This document shows, one piece after another, positions 1 through 11,334 of a stretch of 64,000 nucleotides of DNA; position 1 is the stretch's first letter; every line of letters starts with the position of its first letter. The DNA comes from Ariolimax columbianus (lineage: Eukaryota > Mollusca > Gastropoda > Stylommatophora > Arionidae). The stretch is from assembly GCA_036924085.1 (NCBI GenBank), contig JAVGWX010000005.1:76753047-76817046 (forward strand). The letters run 5' to 3'. Under the pieces are notes generated by a model, which was not told the origin of the DNA, ran no database searches, and saw only the letters and a program-made list of their open reading frames with translations. The translations under genes were made by a program, and so were the position numbers.

Positions 1-947
1 TCGTACGGAACAGTAATTCTGGATCAAATCGTATTAGGACCAGTGAGTTGAATGAAGTACGGACTTCATTCATCAACTATTTGCCTACATTTGAGATGTT
101 AAGATGGCTTTTATGTTGGATTCTTATGTTATTGAAAGTATATATGGTTTCCATAGATCTTGAAATGAAAGAAGCACAAATGGCGCTGGATCGGGATAAC
201 AAGATTATGTGTTTTTTGTTTTTGGCAATGTTTCATCTTGTGTCATTTATTTATATCAAATTGTAAGCTCTATATTATCAAGTCTTTCAAGTGGGTTTTG
301 CGTATTGGTTATTCTCTCGGGCTATTTTCTTTTGTCTGATCCTTCCTATTCGATCTTTATCCACGTCTGTTAATGTACTTTTATAAAGCTGTTTTTGTGG
401 GGGTTTTTTGTATTGCATCTCCACTATTTTTCTATATTGATTTTATAATTAGTTATTGTTTATTTATTCTTAGTTGAGTTTCGTCGGATGTGCTAGATCT
501 ACAGGACCGGCGTCATGAGGAAGTGTAAGTCTTTCCCAGACCAAGGCGACAGAACCACCTACACATCCGATAAGACTAATGTATGTCTACGCAGCTGCTA
601 CTAAGCAATAGCCCACGGAGACGGACATTAAAACAAAGTTATCCGAGAGCCTGGAAGAACTCTTTGTCATAGCAACCTGTATCCAGAAACTGTACTTGTG
701 CTTGTGGTCACTATAACACAATGGTGAACAAGAAGAAGGAAGGAAGTAGTAGTAGAAAAAGAAGAAGAAGAATAAGAAGGAGAATAAGAAGAAGAGGACT
801 AAATAAATTAGTCTGAGAGGGCAAACAAGATCAAGCCCAGTGAAAACCTGCGGGAAATAGTTGGACAGCACTAATATAAGTGACGGAACAATCGTCATTG
901 ATAAAGCCATGTAGGACAGTGTATCTTTATTCCACGGAATAACCAAT
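1..947. other. AT-rich stretch, no gene recognised
   Basis: Several short open frames are present, but none has a recognisable domain. Positions 730-800 are purine-rich with interrupted GAA runs, resembling the decayed tail of a retroposon. Confidence 0.5.
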
Positions 948-1021
948 CGCATCATGGCTTCAATCTGTTGAATGGATAGAACAGCAAGATGGTGGCCAGA
1001 CAAGGTTGGTTCAATTCCCAA
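948..1021 (+). repeat. tRNA-like relic (possible SINE head)
   Basis: The segment ends in a good B-box-like stretch (GGTTCAATTCCCA, about 1006-1018), with an A-box-like stretch (TTGAATGGATAGAAC) about 45 bases upstream. The spacing and order resemble a tRNA-Arg-type gene, but the arms do not pair well, so a functional tRNA is unlikely. It is probably the head of a decayed tRNA-derived retroposon. Confidence 0.35.
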
Positions 1022-1079
1022 ATTAGAATCTTAAAAAAAGTAACAAGAGAATAACAGCTGGGAGTAATGTCCCGTGCGA

Positions 1080-1097
1080 CCCCCCCCCCCCCCCCCC
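1080..1097 (+). repeat. poly-C tract
   Basis: An uninterrupted run of 18 C. Similar homopolymer runs occur at 22186, 29172 (as G) and 61215. Confidence 0.95.
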
Positions 1098-1263
1098 GCC
1101 CCGCCCTAGCGTCACGGCCCCTCTGTGAAGTGTCTGGATGTTCAAGATTCGAAATACCAGTTGCTGGATCAGACGGCCTCTGACAGTGAGAATTCCACTT
1201 GTTGTAACGGTCTCTTCCGTTAAACTGAACATGATAGTTGGTAATTCACATTGATATATCAAC

Positions 1264-1715
1264 CTTCTTCTTCGATCAACTGATGCTATGCTTCTAGTCC
1301 GGTAAAGTTCACGAAGGAGGCTGTCCGTTCCAGGTCTTCTCGGGTCCCCCACATCTTGTCGAGCATGGTCGATACTCCAGGTCAGACTGCCTCTCTTTGG
1401 TCTGTATAAGTAGGGCAGTTCTGCAGGATATGTTCTAGTGTTTGCTTGGATGATCCACAATCTCACGTGGGGGTCACGTGGGGGTGTCTCTGAGACCCAT
1501 TTTGTGGAGATGGGTCTCGAGTCTGCAATGTCCCGTTCTGAGTCTGAAGATCTTTGTCTGCCCCTCTCTGCCAAGTTTGTCTATGCTGTCATTTTCTGAA
1601 CTGTAATCTTTGTGCTGGTCTCTTCATTCCGGCCTCATATGTCGTTTGATGAGTGTCTGTGCTTCTTTATAGCTCTGATTTTATTGTGTCAGTTCATCTT
1701 CTGGTTGGTCAAGCT
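1264..1715 (-). pseudogene. 3' end of an RNase H-bearing LINE (degenerate)
   Basis: Read on the minus strand, the frames give the C-terminal region that follows RNase H in the I-superfamily LINEs of this window. In order: a YKEAQTLIKRHM segment, FRLRTGHCRLETHL, then EHILQNCPTYTDQREAV. The equivalent stretch in the 13-16 kb LINE reads FRLRTGHNRLRYHL and EHLLQNCPTYEDQRE. Stop codons interrupt it (TGA where a Trp is expected), so it is dead. The 3' end runs into a short GAA tail at 1264-1273. Sequence divergence marks it as an older or different subfamily from the copies at 13 and 35 kb. The 5' limit is uncertain. Confidence 0.75.
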
Positions 1716-1819
1716 GTCGGTAATTCCGAGTGGGCATGTTTATGATTGTCTTCATTGTGCTGGTATTGCTGTTGCTAGTCTAGTTATTATTCCTGCTGTT
1801 GCTGTGGTAGTTTAATTCA

Positions 1820-3080
1820 CTCGCTTTCACGATTTAGCTTCACACTTGAGATCCCACACACAATGGTGATCTGACTGACTGAATCTACTGCCACGGTAAG
1901 TGTTATATTGACGAAGATGAAAGGTCCTAGTGGTTATAAATGTTCTTTGAACAAAAGGGACAGGTTCTGGTGTTTATCAATATTATTTAGACGAAGAAGA
2001 AAAATCAACGTGTTTATCAGTGCTATTTGGACGACTAAATAAAGTCTTCCTTATTGTCTTTCTAATGCCCTCTGAACCTTATATCTTGATCTCTTGCTGT
2101 AAGCGACATGTGGTAGCTGATCGCGTTTTCTTCCTTATTCACACAGTTCATATAGAGCAAATAAAATAGTATTATTCAAACAAACATAACAATGCTATTA
2201 AACACATGGTTAGGTCGTAGGGAGCATAAGGTTCTGACGTCCATAGAATGAGGAAGCAGCAAGTAATCGCGGTCCCCTTACTCTGGAGGAATGAATAAGC
2301 GAATTTCACCTCTATGAATAGCGTAGAAGGTCGCTGAAGAGAAGTGTGTATGCAGCTAGAACTTTCATCGAGAAATTCCTACCGAAATTATCATTGGTAA
2401 AATAAACAAAGCGCTTTAACACAGGCTACCTATAGAGGGTCAACTGTAATGGTGGCCGTATAGCCCAGGAAGAGTGAAAAAAGCACAGGTCGAGGACAAT
2501 AGAAATAAATAAAAATATTCTTCTAATTAAAATAATTAAAGGACAACAGAGATATACAAATCATTAAAGAAGGTGAAGGTGAAGATGAAGAGACAAATTG
2601 AAGGGGAGGGGGAGAAAGAGGGAGAAAAAAACAAGAATATAGCATGGGAGGCTCAAGTGGAATATATTGAAGCCAGGTGACCTGAGACATCCCTTGATGA
2701 ACTGGAATGGATTTACGTAACATAACTGGTCTCTACAGTTAAACATGCAGGAGCCCATAGCGCTAAATGAATGTCTACTATGTATTGGTGGTCGTGCTGG
2801 TGAGCTGGGTAGCTACAGAAGAATATCGCTCTGAGCTGGGCATGAATGTATACATGAGAAGCTTAACAGACTCAATGTGCCTTAAGGTTTGTTTCTTGAA
2901 GTTTTTCTAGAACCCCGAATCATCCGAAGAAGAGGGCATCTTAAAATGTTTGTACAACCTTCAAATAAAGTAGGAATGATTGGTTCAACTCTATGTTAAT
3001 AACTACATATGGGCCCAGGTGTTTAGACCAGGGAAATAAATTCTTATGACCGAGCAACGCGGATACTTCACACTTTCAAA
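1820..3080. other. No gene recognised
   Basis: AT-rich sequence with short open frames only. I see no domain, RNA gene or repeat array. Confidence 0.5.
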
Positions 3081-3192
3081 GTCTTTGCCGGAGACTTTCC
3101 CTAATAGCCTGAGACTTGTCCTAATTGTCCGAGACTTGTCCTAATGGCCCGAGACTTGTCCTAATGGCCCGAGAAGGGTGCTAATAGCCCGA
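3081..3192 (+). repeat. 20-bp minisatellite, about 5 units
   Basis: Head-to-tail units close to GCCCGAGACTTGTCCTAATG. The central units are nearly identical and the edges have diverged. Confidence 0.85.
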
Positions 3193-3284
3193 CGGGGACA
3201 ATCAAAACCGTCAGACGGTGTGACACCTACAGCCAGTGAAAAAAATTCGTTATATGTGATAGCAAGTTTCACACGGTCAGAGGG

Positions 3285-3960
3285 TGGACGGGATCTGGGA
3301 AGAAGTCAAGCATCTCGTGGGCCCTGAGAAGGAAATCACCGTCGTCCTGATCGAGGCGGAGGAGCTGGAAGAAGGAGGGCGAGTAGCAACACATTGACGA
3401 TGAGAAGAAGTGCATAGGAGGTAGTTGGGGGCGTCAGTAGGTTTGTAGTAGGCAGTGGTGGAAAGGCTAGATGGGTAGATGGGGACCGTGATGTCGATAA
3501 AGTGGAAAGACCTGATGGAGATAACAGACGTGAACTGGATAGATGGAAGGAAGTGATTAACAACGCTAATAGAGCTTAAGAAGTCAGGTTAGGGCATCTC
3601 GGTAATACCAATCCCATCGTCGATGAGTCGGTAGTCCATCAAGGGGGAAGAGCCCTAATACTGATGTCAAATCTGGTATTCCAGGTGTCCCACGAAAAGA
3701 CATGCGCAGTTAGGTTCATTTGTATGCCCATAGCAACGCCACTGATCTTATCAAAGAACTGGCCATTGAACTCAAAGGTGTTGAGGGTGAGGACGAGTTC
3801 CGCCAGACGGCTGATAGTAGTTGAGGAGAGAAATTGGTTTACTTTCTGCTCAGGGAAGAAACAGGAGGCTGATGAGCCGTCATGGTGGGGGATGGAGGTG
3901 TAAAGGGAGCAGATATCAAGTAAGCCCGTACTTCCGAAAGTTCATATCTTGCGGTTCACA
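3285..3960 (-). pseudogene. Penelope-like retroelement, RT fragment (frameshifted)
   Basis: Minus-strand translation across several frames gives a run of Penelope-like RT landmarks in the right order. They are DICSLYTSIPHHDG (about 3885-3925), LVLTLNTFEFNGQFF, SGVAMG, RLIDDGIG (the YIDD-like catalytic box), VNHFLPSIQFTS, HFIDITV, YYKPTDAPNYLL and DDGDFLLRAHEMLDFF (about 3300). These match the RT core and thumb of Penelope-like elements, which prime at chromosome breaks or telomeres and often carry a GIY-YIG nuclease. No GIY-YIG domain was found here. At least two frameshifts and several stops separate the motifs, so this is a dead fragment. A DIRS or telomerase origin is unlikely given the YKPTD block. 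Confidence 0.8.
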
Positions 3961-4796
3961 TCTTGGGGACAGCCTGATCTTGTCTCCGTCCAAATGGTCA
4001 TGTGAAATATTCTCCAGTCCAGACCGAACCACTCTAAGAATACTGGAAAGGAATGTCACATTTGCCATACGCCTTTAGGTGCGTGCGATGTATTTCAAAG
4101 GTTGCCATGCTGCATTGTTTCGTGGTTTAAGAGCAGCAGAAGAAGAGAACACTTTTAAATATCTGCTGAGTATGTCAACGTCCAAGATACGTGTCTTAGC
4201 AGAAGTCACATATTTGCTGACAGGAGTGGGATAGACAGAAAGAGTAGAAGTGAAAGGAATCCTGATTTCATTTGACCAACGGTAGCACGTGGAAACAAGT
4301 AGTGTGTAGGCTTCCATTAGTAGTTATTCAAACTTACTGCTCGATATGAAAGTAACAGTAGTTTAGAACAGTAAATATGACATTTCTAGCACAAAAGCAG
4401 CTGTTTGATTTATATTATGTGTGGATTCTTTTAAACACATATTTTCTTTATGTCTCGGCTGGTTAGATTAACTGTGTTAGATTATTGTGTTAGATTATTG
4501 GGTTGGCTAGCAATATCACATGGACACAGTCCCAGTGGTCAGTGTTCTAAAATCAATCTTTTGGTGTAGAATTGTGTATTCTATCATACAGTCAAAGATG
4601 TGCTGATTTGCGTAACCAATCTGTCGTATCGGATTTCGGTGCAGACTCACAACGTTCGGCGATGATCTAGCCACATGTTCCATGTTGCCATTTCCTATGT
4701 GGATTCTATGGTGATAGTGTTCTGATAAAGCGTCTGAAGATTACCAATGGCGTGTCCCTAATGACTTCTATGACATTCAGATTCGATTGTAGAATA
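3961..4796. other. No gene recognised; possible upstream remnant of the Penelope-like element
   Basis: A minus-strand open frame of 80 codons (4075-4317) could be the decayed upstream part of the neighbouring Penelope-like element. It has no motif I can name. The rest is AT-rich without visible structure. Confidence 0.4.
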
Positions 4797-5204
4797 CACA
4801 TATCAGGGTAAGCGACCCATAACTGACTGCTAGCATCAGGATCAGCGACCCATAGCTGACTGCTAGCATCAGGGTCAGCGACCCATAGCTGACTGCTAGC
4901 ATCAGGGCCAGCGAACCAGAGCTGCCAAGACCCTTCTACACCTCCACGCCGTGATTCTGGATAACAAGCTGCCACAGAACAGACTGGCAAAGGAGAAGGG
5001 ATCGAAAAGGGAATGCTAACCCGGTACTCAAAGAATGCTTGCTGAAGTCTGATGTGTTGGACCGAAAGGTGCAAATATCGCAGCCAAGTTATAAACTACG
5101 ACACAACGCATTTCGTTCTCTGGACTACATTCTGCTACTTAAGCCCTTTCAGGGTTTGGTAGCGGGAGATTGAGAACGAACGAAGCCAACCCAAGCCAAG
5201 CCAA
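4797..5204 (+). mobile_element. SINE-X retroposon copy with (CCAAG)n tail
   Basis: Shares its body with copies at 25302-25662, 26807-27156 (minus), 49878-50047 and 50508-50976. Conserved blocks include GCGACCCATAGCTGACTGCT, GCTAACCCGGTACTCAAA, GGTGCAAATATCGCAG and the 3' end GAGAACGAACGAAG. The 5' part contains 3-4 tandem copies of a 33-bp segment built on GCGACCCATAGCTGACTGCT (4808-4912), seen once in the other copies. The tail is CCAAG-type rather than GAA. No target-site duplication is clear here. Confidence 0.75.
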
Positions 5205-5629
5205 TTAGAGCGTGTACAACACTTTACTTGCTGAATACTTCTTCTGGATTTTATTTTTCATTTATACTGCTTATATTGTTATTGTAGCAGGTTGGGCTTA
5301 TGATATCCTGGTCACGCGGACCAATAATCTAGATGTGACAGTGCAGGCTTACTTGAGTAAGTTGTCTAAGAGTTTACTCTCTTACAACATACGTTACACC
5401 ACGTTACACTTCAATCACAGAAAACACTGAAATTATTGTTAACCATAAAGTCAAAGTAATGTAATATCAACAAAAGAAGAGAACTTCTAAACTAAACAAT
5501 AACATTTCTCAAACTAACTCAGAGGATTCAAGCACTAGCTTTTGATGATGCCTTCAAAAACTGATATACCCAGGTTCTAAGTTTAATATTTGAAATAATA
5601 TAAATTCTATACTTAGTCTAACTCAATTC
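5205..5629. other. No gene recognised
   Basis: AT-rich spacer between SINE-X and the RNase H fragment. A 72-codon open frame (5212-5430) has no recognisable domain. Confidence 0.4.
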
Positions 5630-6075
5630 TGTTTGTGTTTCTGAGAATCGACGTTACTGTACTCCGGGAATACCCATAGGTGCTCAGTCCCCATTAGCAA
5701 ATGGCGCAGGGTCTGGATGCTGACGTTCCCTGTAGCTCGCTGACTGCAAACTCTCTTGTTCCGTCCTCTCGTGCGCCCTACTCCTCTCGAACATTTAATG
5801 ACGAAAATTGGCAGCCTATGGATTGTTGCTTTATCTATTGCAGTACAGTGCCCTCATCTAATAAGCTGTCATTGATTGATTTTATAAATGTCATTCATAG
5901 CATCACTAACGTGTCTATGATGGGTGCTTGAGAAATTAGATGTCAGCTTTTTCATTGCCCTGAACCCCAGCATGACCAGGACAGTAGATCCATGTCAACC
6001 TCTGGTGGTTTGAGGCATAAACAGCTGCTATCCACTTACATAAGCCATCCATTCTGTACCTTTGAACTGGAAACA
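5630..6075 (-). pseudogene. RNase H domain fragment of a retroelement
   Basis: The minus strand encodes WIAAVYASNHQRLTWIYC, PGHAGVQGNEKAD (about 5945-6010), the conserved C-terminal half of a type-1 RNase H including the GNExAD motif with its catalytic Asp. Further down the minus strand come CSQRATGNVSIQTLRHLL and HLWVFPEYSN, a C-terminal block that follows this RNase H type in mollusc retroelements as I recall them. Frameshifts and stops break it, so it is a pseudogene. The sequence is clearly different from the RNase H of the LINEs at 15 and 38 kb, so it belongs to another lineage. No RT is visible next to it. Confidence 0.65.
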
Positions 6076-6514
6076 CGAGAGAGACGCACCGGTGTTTACT
6101 AGGGGGTGGTACTGGATTGTCTGAGTTGGGGGTAGTGCCTTTAGACTCATTCTTTTTAGTAAACTAGTATCAATAGGGGGTTTAATGACAGGGAATCGGA
6201 CACCAGGCTGTCACATTTGGAATGATAGAGTGGCAGGTAGACTAAAGAGTCAATAGGATTCAAAAGGGGAGTAACCAAGATAAGATTGACAACTGACCAG
6301 TCAACTAGGAAGGACCACTCTGTCGCCATGTTAGTATAGGTACTACTAAAATCGGTCTTTAAAAGAGAGAGACTATTAGATATTCGGCATTCAAAAGCTG
6401 GAAAGATGTTAACCACTGTGTTTCATGGGCATTGTACTTTTGCCTAATGGAAGGGATGGTGAACCAATTTCAGCAGCTAGAACTGGGAATGTGTTCACTT
6501 GCAGTGGCAGTTTC
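6076..6514. other. No gene recognised; may hold the N-terminal part of the RNase H element
   Basis: A minus-strand frame (6156-6416) lies upstream of the RNase H fragment in element orientation, but I cannot identify the expected YTDGS box in it. Confidence 0.35.
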
Positions 6515-6630
6515 ACAAACTGAGATGATAAACTCAGTGACAGTGTCGAGATACATCAGCTCTTGATGTTCTGCTGAGGTCGAGAACAAACTGAGGTGAT
6601 AAACTCAGTGACAGTGTCAACAGGCAGGCG
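6515..6630 (+). repeat. Two-copy direct repeat, period 71 bp
   Basis: The block ACAAACTGAGRTGATAAACT and the CAGTGACAGTGTC that follows occur at 6515 and again at 6586, consistent with a simple tandem duplication. Confidence 0.8.
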
Positions 6631-6883
6631 TTCTTGACGCTCACTGATCGAAAAAGAGTTGTAACCTGAATCCTTAGGGAGAAACCCCACGGTAATAGCA
6701 AGAGACTATTAGCATACAACACAGAACCGACGGCCGTCAAGGACTAATTTCTTCACCAAATGCTAGGGGCACACGTGACTACACAATAGAAAGCAGTTAA
6801 CCAGTGTAGAACGAGTTATGTATAAAATGTCATAGAAAGTGAAGGAGACTATCGAACTGAGTAAATGGTTTTTTTTTCGTTTT

Positions 6884-6972
6884 CTTTATTTCTCCATTCC
6901 CCAAGGCAGTGTGTGGTGCACTGTAGGTTTTATTTTGCGCCTGTCGGCCCAGTGCATTCGACCTCAGCATGG
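6884..6972 (+). repeat. Interspersed repeat shared with 59442-59530
   Basis: About 88 bp match a second copy at 59442. Both contain CTTTATTTCTC, ATTCCCCAAGGC, GTTTTATTTTG and CTGTCGGCCCA in order, ending near TTCAGCATG or CTCAGCATG. The family is unidentified and neither copy shows an open frame. Confidence 0.7.
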
Positions 6973-8774
6973 CTGGGTAATATAATTCCAGGGATTTCAA
7001 CCCGCTCATGCTAACATTCCCTGAGTTAGAAACAGCTATTGTTGTTTAGTTAGTTTACATTTTTTCTATCATGCAATAAACAAATACTTTTGTAATAAAT
7101 GAATATCTTATTTTATTGTTCTCATAAGCTTTTAGAGTTTTCTATGTTAAAGTCCTAACGTCAAGTATGAGATGTAACTCTTAACTCACAGTCTTAAATA
7201 ACCCTAGCTCTATCACATGTATATGTAACAATGGTGCTCGTGACCGGGATATTATAGATCTGCTACAATCGCGTAGATCTGTAACATGGGTAAAAACGAA
7301 AACCACAACAAAAAAGTTCCTACTGTCATCAGTCTCTGGGCCGAATTGGGGCAAATGGTTCGATAAAGTGCCTAATGTTAAACTGTTGAAAAGACAATGG
7401 CATATATCAGGAGCATTGGACATGAGCAGAAGGTTTTGGTGTTGGATAGGACACGCATTCCTAAAAACAGCTGATAGCTTTATAAGTCATGTTGTGTTTT
7501 GGGAGTCCCCGTGGCAATATAGTTAATGGCATACATAAACAGTCACAGAGAACAGAGATTGCCACAAATAGAGGCAACAAGAAATATCTGGACAGAGCTG
7601 GAATGGGTTGGTCAGGGACAAAAATGCTAGGGCTGTATTTCTTGAGGGTCTATGCTTCGCAAACAGCTGACAGATTTGATTGATGTATTAATTGATTGAG
7701 TGATTGATTAATTGATATGAACGGTCCAGAGTACACGGATGTCTATTAGAAACTATTTTCGAGGCAGGTTTGAACTACCACCTTATTAACAAAATAAAGG
7801 CAATCAGAAACCGAATTGTTTTCATTTAGTAAGAGTTCCACTGACCTGAATTAAGGCAGCATGGGTCTGTATCGATCCGGTCCAGCAATGTACAGCTACT
7901 ATCTGCCAACAGGAAATCACTTAACCCGCATCCCTAGGGCTTTCATCTACCACGTGTTGTCATCGCTATTGTTCGTTTTGTCTATTAAGTGCGCGATTGG
8001 AAGGCACTATAATCAGGGGCGTATTGTGATAACACACATTAAGTGCTTTTTCATGGGTCAGAAAGGAGATGGAATAACTTATCTGTATCGTTTAAAGTTA
8101 AAACGTAATTTTAGCTACTTTTCTCATATAGTTTGAGAATAGCGAAACTGAAATGTCACTAGGCTCAGGACGATGTAGATATAAAGTTAGTCCGACAGCA
8201 GACAGGGATGACGTGTTAGAGACTTCATTTACAATCTCACAGATTGTTTATGAGGTAGAATTTCTTTCCCTTCCTCATTGTCTTTCCTTTTCTTAACATA
8301 ATACCACGTTCCTATGTACAACTATGTCTATTGGAGCGTGTCTGCAACCGGAGATGAACTCCCGTGTTTTAGTCGTGGAAGTGAGGGCACTATCATTATC
8401 TAATCTAACGTCCCATACCGCATGTAACTTCGGATTAGTGTTACGTGGTGAGAAATCAAGATTGGGTTATTCTGCTACATTGTTGCCGGTTGAACGGGGA
8501 ATATTTCACATTATCATCACGTATGTGAATGGAATTTGAGGCATCTACATTAACTTTGTGGTGAATATCTAAGACTGCATTGATCAGGTATCGCGTGGGA
8601 CTAACACTGCTTGCTATGATAAGCACAGATGGAGAGGACATATAGATTTCAGGCCTTTAGACGTTTCTACGTGGGTAGAAATATTGTCTTGAATACAATG
8701 GGATTGACGACTTCGAAATGTCTTTTTGAATTAGCGAAAATATGGAAGTTAGATAGCTTATGGTGCATTAGATG
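6973..8774. other. No gene recognised
   Basis: About 1.8 kb of AT-rich sequence with open frames up to 91 codons (7861-8136), none with recognisable domains, splice structure or repeats. Confidence 0.45.
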
Positions 8775-9075
8775 GCTCTATTGGACAATAGATAACAGTA
8801 GGGGGTATTATATAGGGGTCTGGGACATTCAATGATGATCTGGAACAATAAATGCGTGTCTTTGATATTAGATAGCGATCTTGGATATTATATAGTGATG
8901 AAGGACAGTGGACAATTTTTTTTAACATTAGAAACGGATATTGGACATTAGATAAAGGCTGGAACATTATATATAGATCTGGGACATTTGATGGGGATCT
9001 GGGACATTACATATTGGACATATTATAGGGAAATAGCGTTCTACACATCGATATAATGGACATTAGATAGAGATA
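8775..9075 (+). repeat. Degenerate GGACATTAGAT minisatellite
   Basis: Irregular units of about 20-24 bp built on GGACATTAGATAGNGATCT. The same motif family reappears at 10565-10925, beyond the 16-bp array. Confidence 0.75.
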
Positions 9076-9694
9076 GTTATGTCTCAGCCTTATTCGAACT
9101 GTACTCCAACAGGGGCAGATGCTCCTGTGCAGGTCCCAGCTCTCGTATGAGCTGGATGTAGCCTGGAGAAAGAATTCCTGCTTAGCGGGCTAGGCTCGAG
9201 CAGCTTAATATTCCGCTGCATTGGGACAATCGCTTACGGTGGGTGGTTAACCGATGTGAGAATTCATCTTAATAACTCAAACACTAGAGCAAAGTAGACT
9301 CGTAGCCTGTTAGGCGCCATCTACGCTGCTCTAAACAAAATACCTAACCATGGCCGGTGTCATGCCATGTCACACTGTAAGTCGCCTATTACGATATGCT
9401 TTCTGTGAGGCAGTGATGCGATTCCAGTCCTTGTCATACACAAAGACCCTGGCTAGTCTTCTTCTGATTTATTTCGAGCAGTCGCCATTTTTTGTCAATT
9501 CTGGAGCCAGATATTCTAAATGCGTGACCTGATCTATTTCCTCACCCCTTACAACATCCACGAGATAGGACATTTTGACGATGAATTTTGTGATTTTCGT
9601 GATGGAAAGCAGACTTGAAAATTCGGGAAATAGTCACTCAGAATAGTCACAGAACACGCTGTTGAAAGTATTCTCAAGGATTTGGAGGCCGATA
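9076..9694. other. No gene recognised
   Basis: Unique-looking sequence with slightly higher GC (9100-9350). I see no domain or RNA gene. Confidence 0.4.
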
Positions 9695-9785
9695 AATTGG
9701 ATTTAGATGGTGATTGTATTTAGATGGTTTTTGGATTTAGATGGTGATTGTATTTAGATGGTTTTTGGATTTAGATGGTGATTAG
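9695..9785 (+). repeat. Short tandem repeat of TTTAGATGGT units
   Basis: Alternating segments GGATTTAGATGGTGATTG and TATTTAGATGGTTTTT repeat about three times. Confidence 0.8.
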
Positions 9786-9875
9786 TCTGAAAAAACTAGC
9801 TATTATTTGAATGAAGACATTTGTGATCAAACTTGATCTGACCCTCGGAGGATCAGACTACTAACAAGGGGAGGG

Positions 9876-10368
9876 GATTTTAGCTACATCCGATTTCAGC
9901 TACATCCGATTTCAGCTACGTGCGCTTTTAGCTATGTGCGATTTCAGCTACATCCAATTTCAGCTATATCCGATATCAGCTACATCCGATTTCAGCTATA
10001 TCCGATTTCAGCTACATTTGATTTCAGCTACATCCGATTTCAGCTACATTCGATTTCAGCTACATCCGATTTCAGCTACATCGGATTTCAGCTACATCCG
10101 ATTTCAGCTACGTCCGCTTTTAGCTATGTGCGATTTCAGCTACATCCAATTTCAGCTATATCCGATATCAGCTACATCCGATTTCAGCTACATCCGATTT
10201 CAGCTACATCCGATTTCAGCTATATCCGATATCAGCTACATCCGATTTCAGCTACTTCCGATTTCAGCTATATCCGATATCAGCTACATTCGATTTCAGC
10301 TATATCCAATTTCAGCTACATTTGATTTCAGCTACATCCGATTTCAGCTACATCCGATTTCAGCTAGC
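9876..10368 (+). repeat. 16-bp minisatellite, about 30 units
   Basis: Tandem units of TTTCAGCTACATCCGA with variants such as CAGCTATATCCGATAT. The unit length is not a multiple of 3, so all frames cycle through it and the absence of stops leaves long open frames (9934-10560 and 9936-10325) that are not genes. An internal duplication is visible: the variant order around 9920-9990 recurs near 10110-10180. Confidence 0.95.
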
Positions 10369-10429
10369 TTTTTTGGGTTCTGGGTTTGTCTTCCCACTGT
10401 GATCTCTATTATCTTAACTAAACTACACT

Positions 10430-10555
10430 ACTGCAGCCTGTTACCGAGACTCCTGCTTGCATACGAAATAGGGTCTTCGTTAGCTCTGGTTTGCAGACCG
10501 TCTACTCATTCTGTGTGCTGCATCTTCGGGTTCAGGCCCCTTCCCAGTCGACAGT
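10430..10555 (-). repeat. Probable SINE-X fragment
   Basis: Blocks CTGCAGCCTGTTA, GGGTCTT and AGCTCTGGTT occur in the same order and spacing as in the minus-strand SINE-X copy at 27030-27090. The surrounding bases have diverged. Confidence 0.45.
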
Positions 10556-10564
10556 TATAGTTGA

Positions 10565-10925
10565 TAGTTATGTACACGACATTATATAGGGATAGGGCAA
10601 ATTTAATATGAATCTAGGACATTAGAAAGGGATATGTGATAATAGATATGAATATGGGACATCAGATATGGATATTGAAGAGTACATAGGGATATTGGAC
10701 AGTAGATTTAGATATGGGACATTATATATAGATATGGGACATTATATATAGATATGGGACAATATATATAGATATGGGGCATTATGTAGAGATGTGGTAC
10801 ATGTGATAGGAATATGCGACAATAGATTTGCATATGAGACATGTATGGATATGGGGCATTGGATAGCAAAATGAAACACTATATAGGAATGCGGGACTTT
10901 AGTCAGGGATATTGGACATACGTAA
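10565..10925 (+). repeat. About 22-bp GATATGGGACATTATATATA minisatellite
   Basis: Clean units at 10690-10770 (GATATGGGACATTATATATA repeated), degenerate towards both ends. It uses the same GGACATTA core as the 8775-9075 array. Confidence 0.85.
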
Positions 10926-11084
10926 ATAAGTCAACGACGGGTAACTGCAATGGGGCCAGGAAGGTATAGGACAGCCATGTACAGCAACTGATCAGAGTGA
11001 ACAAGTGGGACATGGGTCAACAAATCCGAGATAAGTACTACTAGTTGTTGTCACTAATACTTCTATAAAGGTTTTGAGGAAAAA

Positions 11085-11334
11085 CCAAGAATACTGAGCT
11101 CAGACAGCCTCAACAAAACTTAGAATACTCAGCTTAGACAGTCCAACAGAACCAAGAATAATCAGCTTAAACAGTCCAACAGAGACAAGAATACACATAA
11201 CAGGCAGTTAAACAGAGCCAAGAATACTTAGCTAAAACAGTCCAATAAAACCAAGAGTACTCAGCTGAAATCGTCCAATAAAACCAAGAATACTCTGCGC
11301 ATACAGCCTCAACAAAACCAAGAATACTCAGTTC
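11085..11334 (+). repeat. About 36-bp minisatellite, left part
   Basis: Units built on CCAAGAATACTCAGCTYAGA followed by CAGYCTCAACAAAA. The array stops abruptly at 11334 within a unit, and the missing remainder (AGACAGCCTAAAC) resumes at about 16130. The 11335-16127 segment therefore lies inside this array. Confidence 0.9.

Noticed and set aside
1023..1574. 183-codon minus-strand open frame as a host gene
   Set aside because: It is an out-of-frame reading of a LINE 3' end. The motifs EHILQNCPTY and FRLRTGH are found in the other frames.
9934..10560. 208-codon open frame in the 16-bp array
   Set aside because: The 16-bp unit lacks stop codons in any frame, so openness is automatic. No start context, domain or non-repeat content supports a gene.
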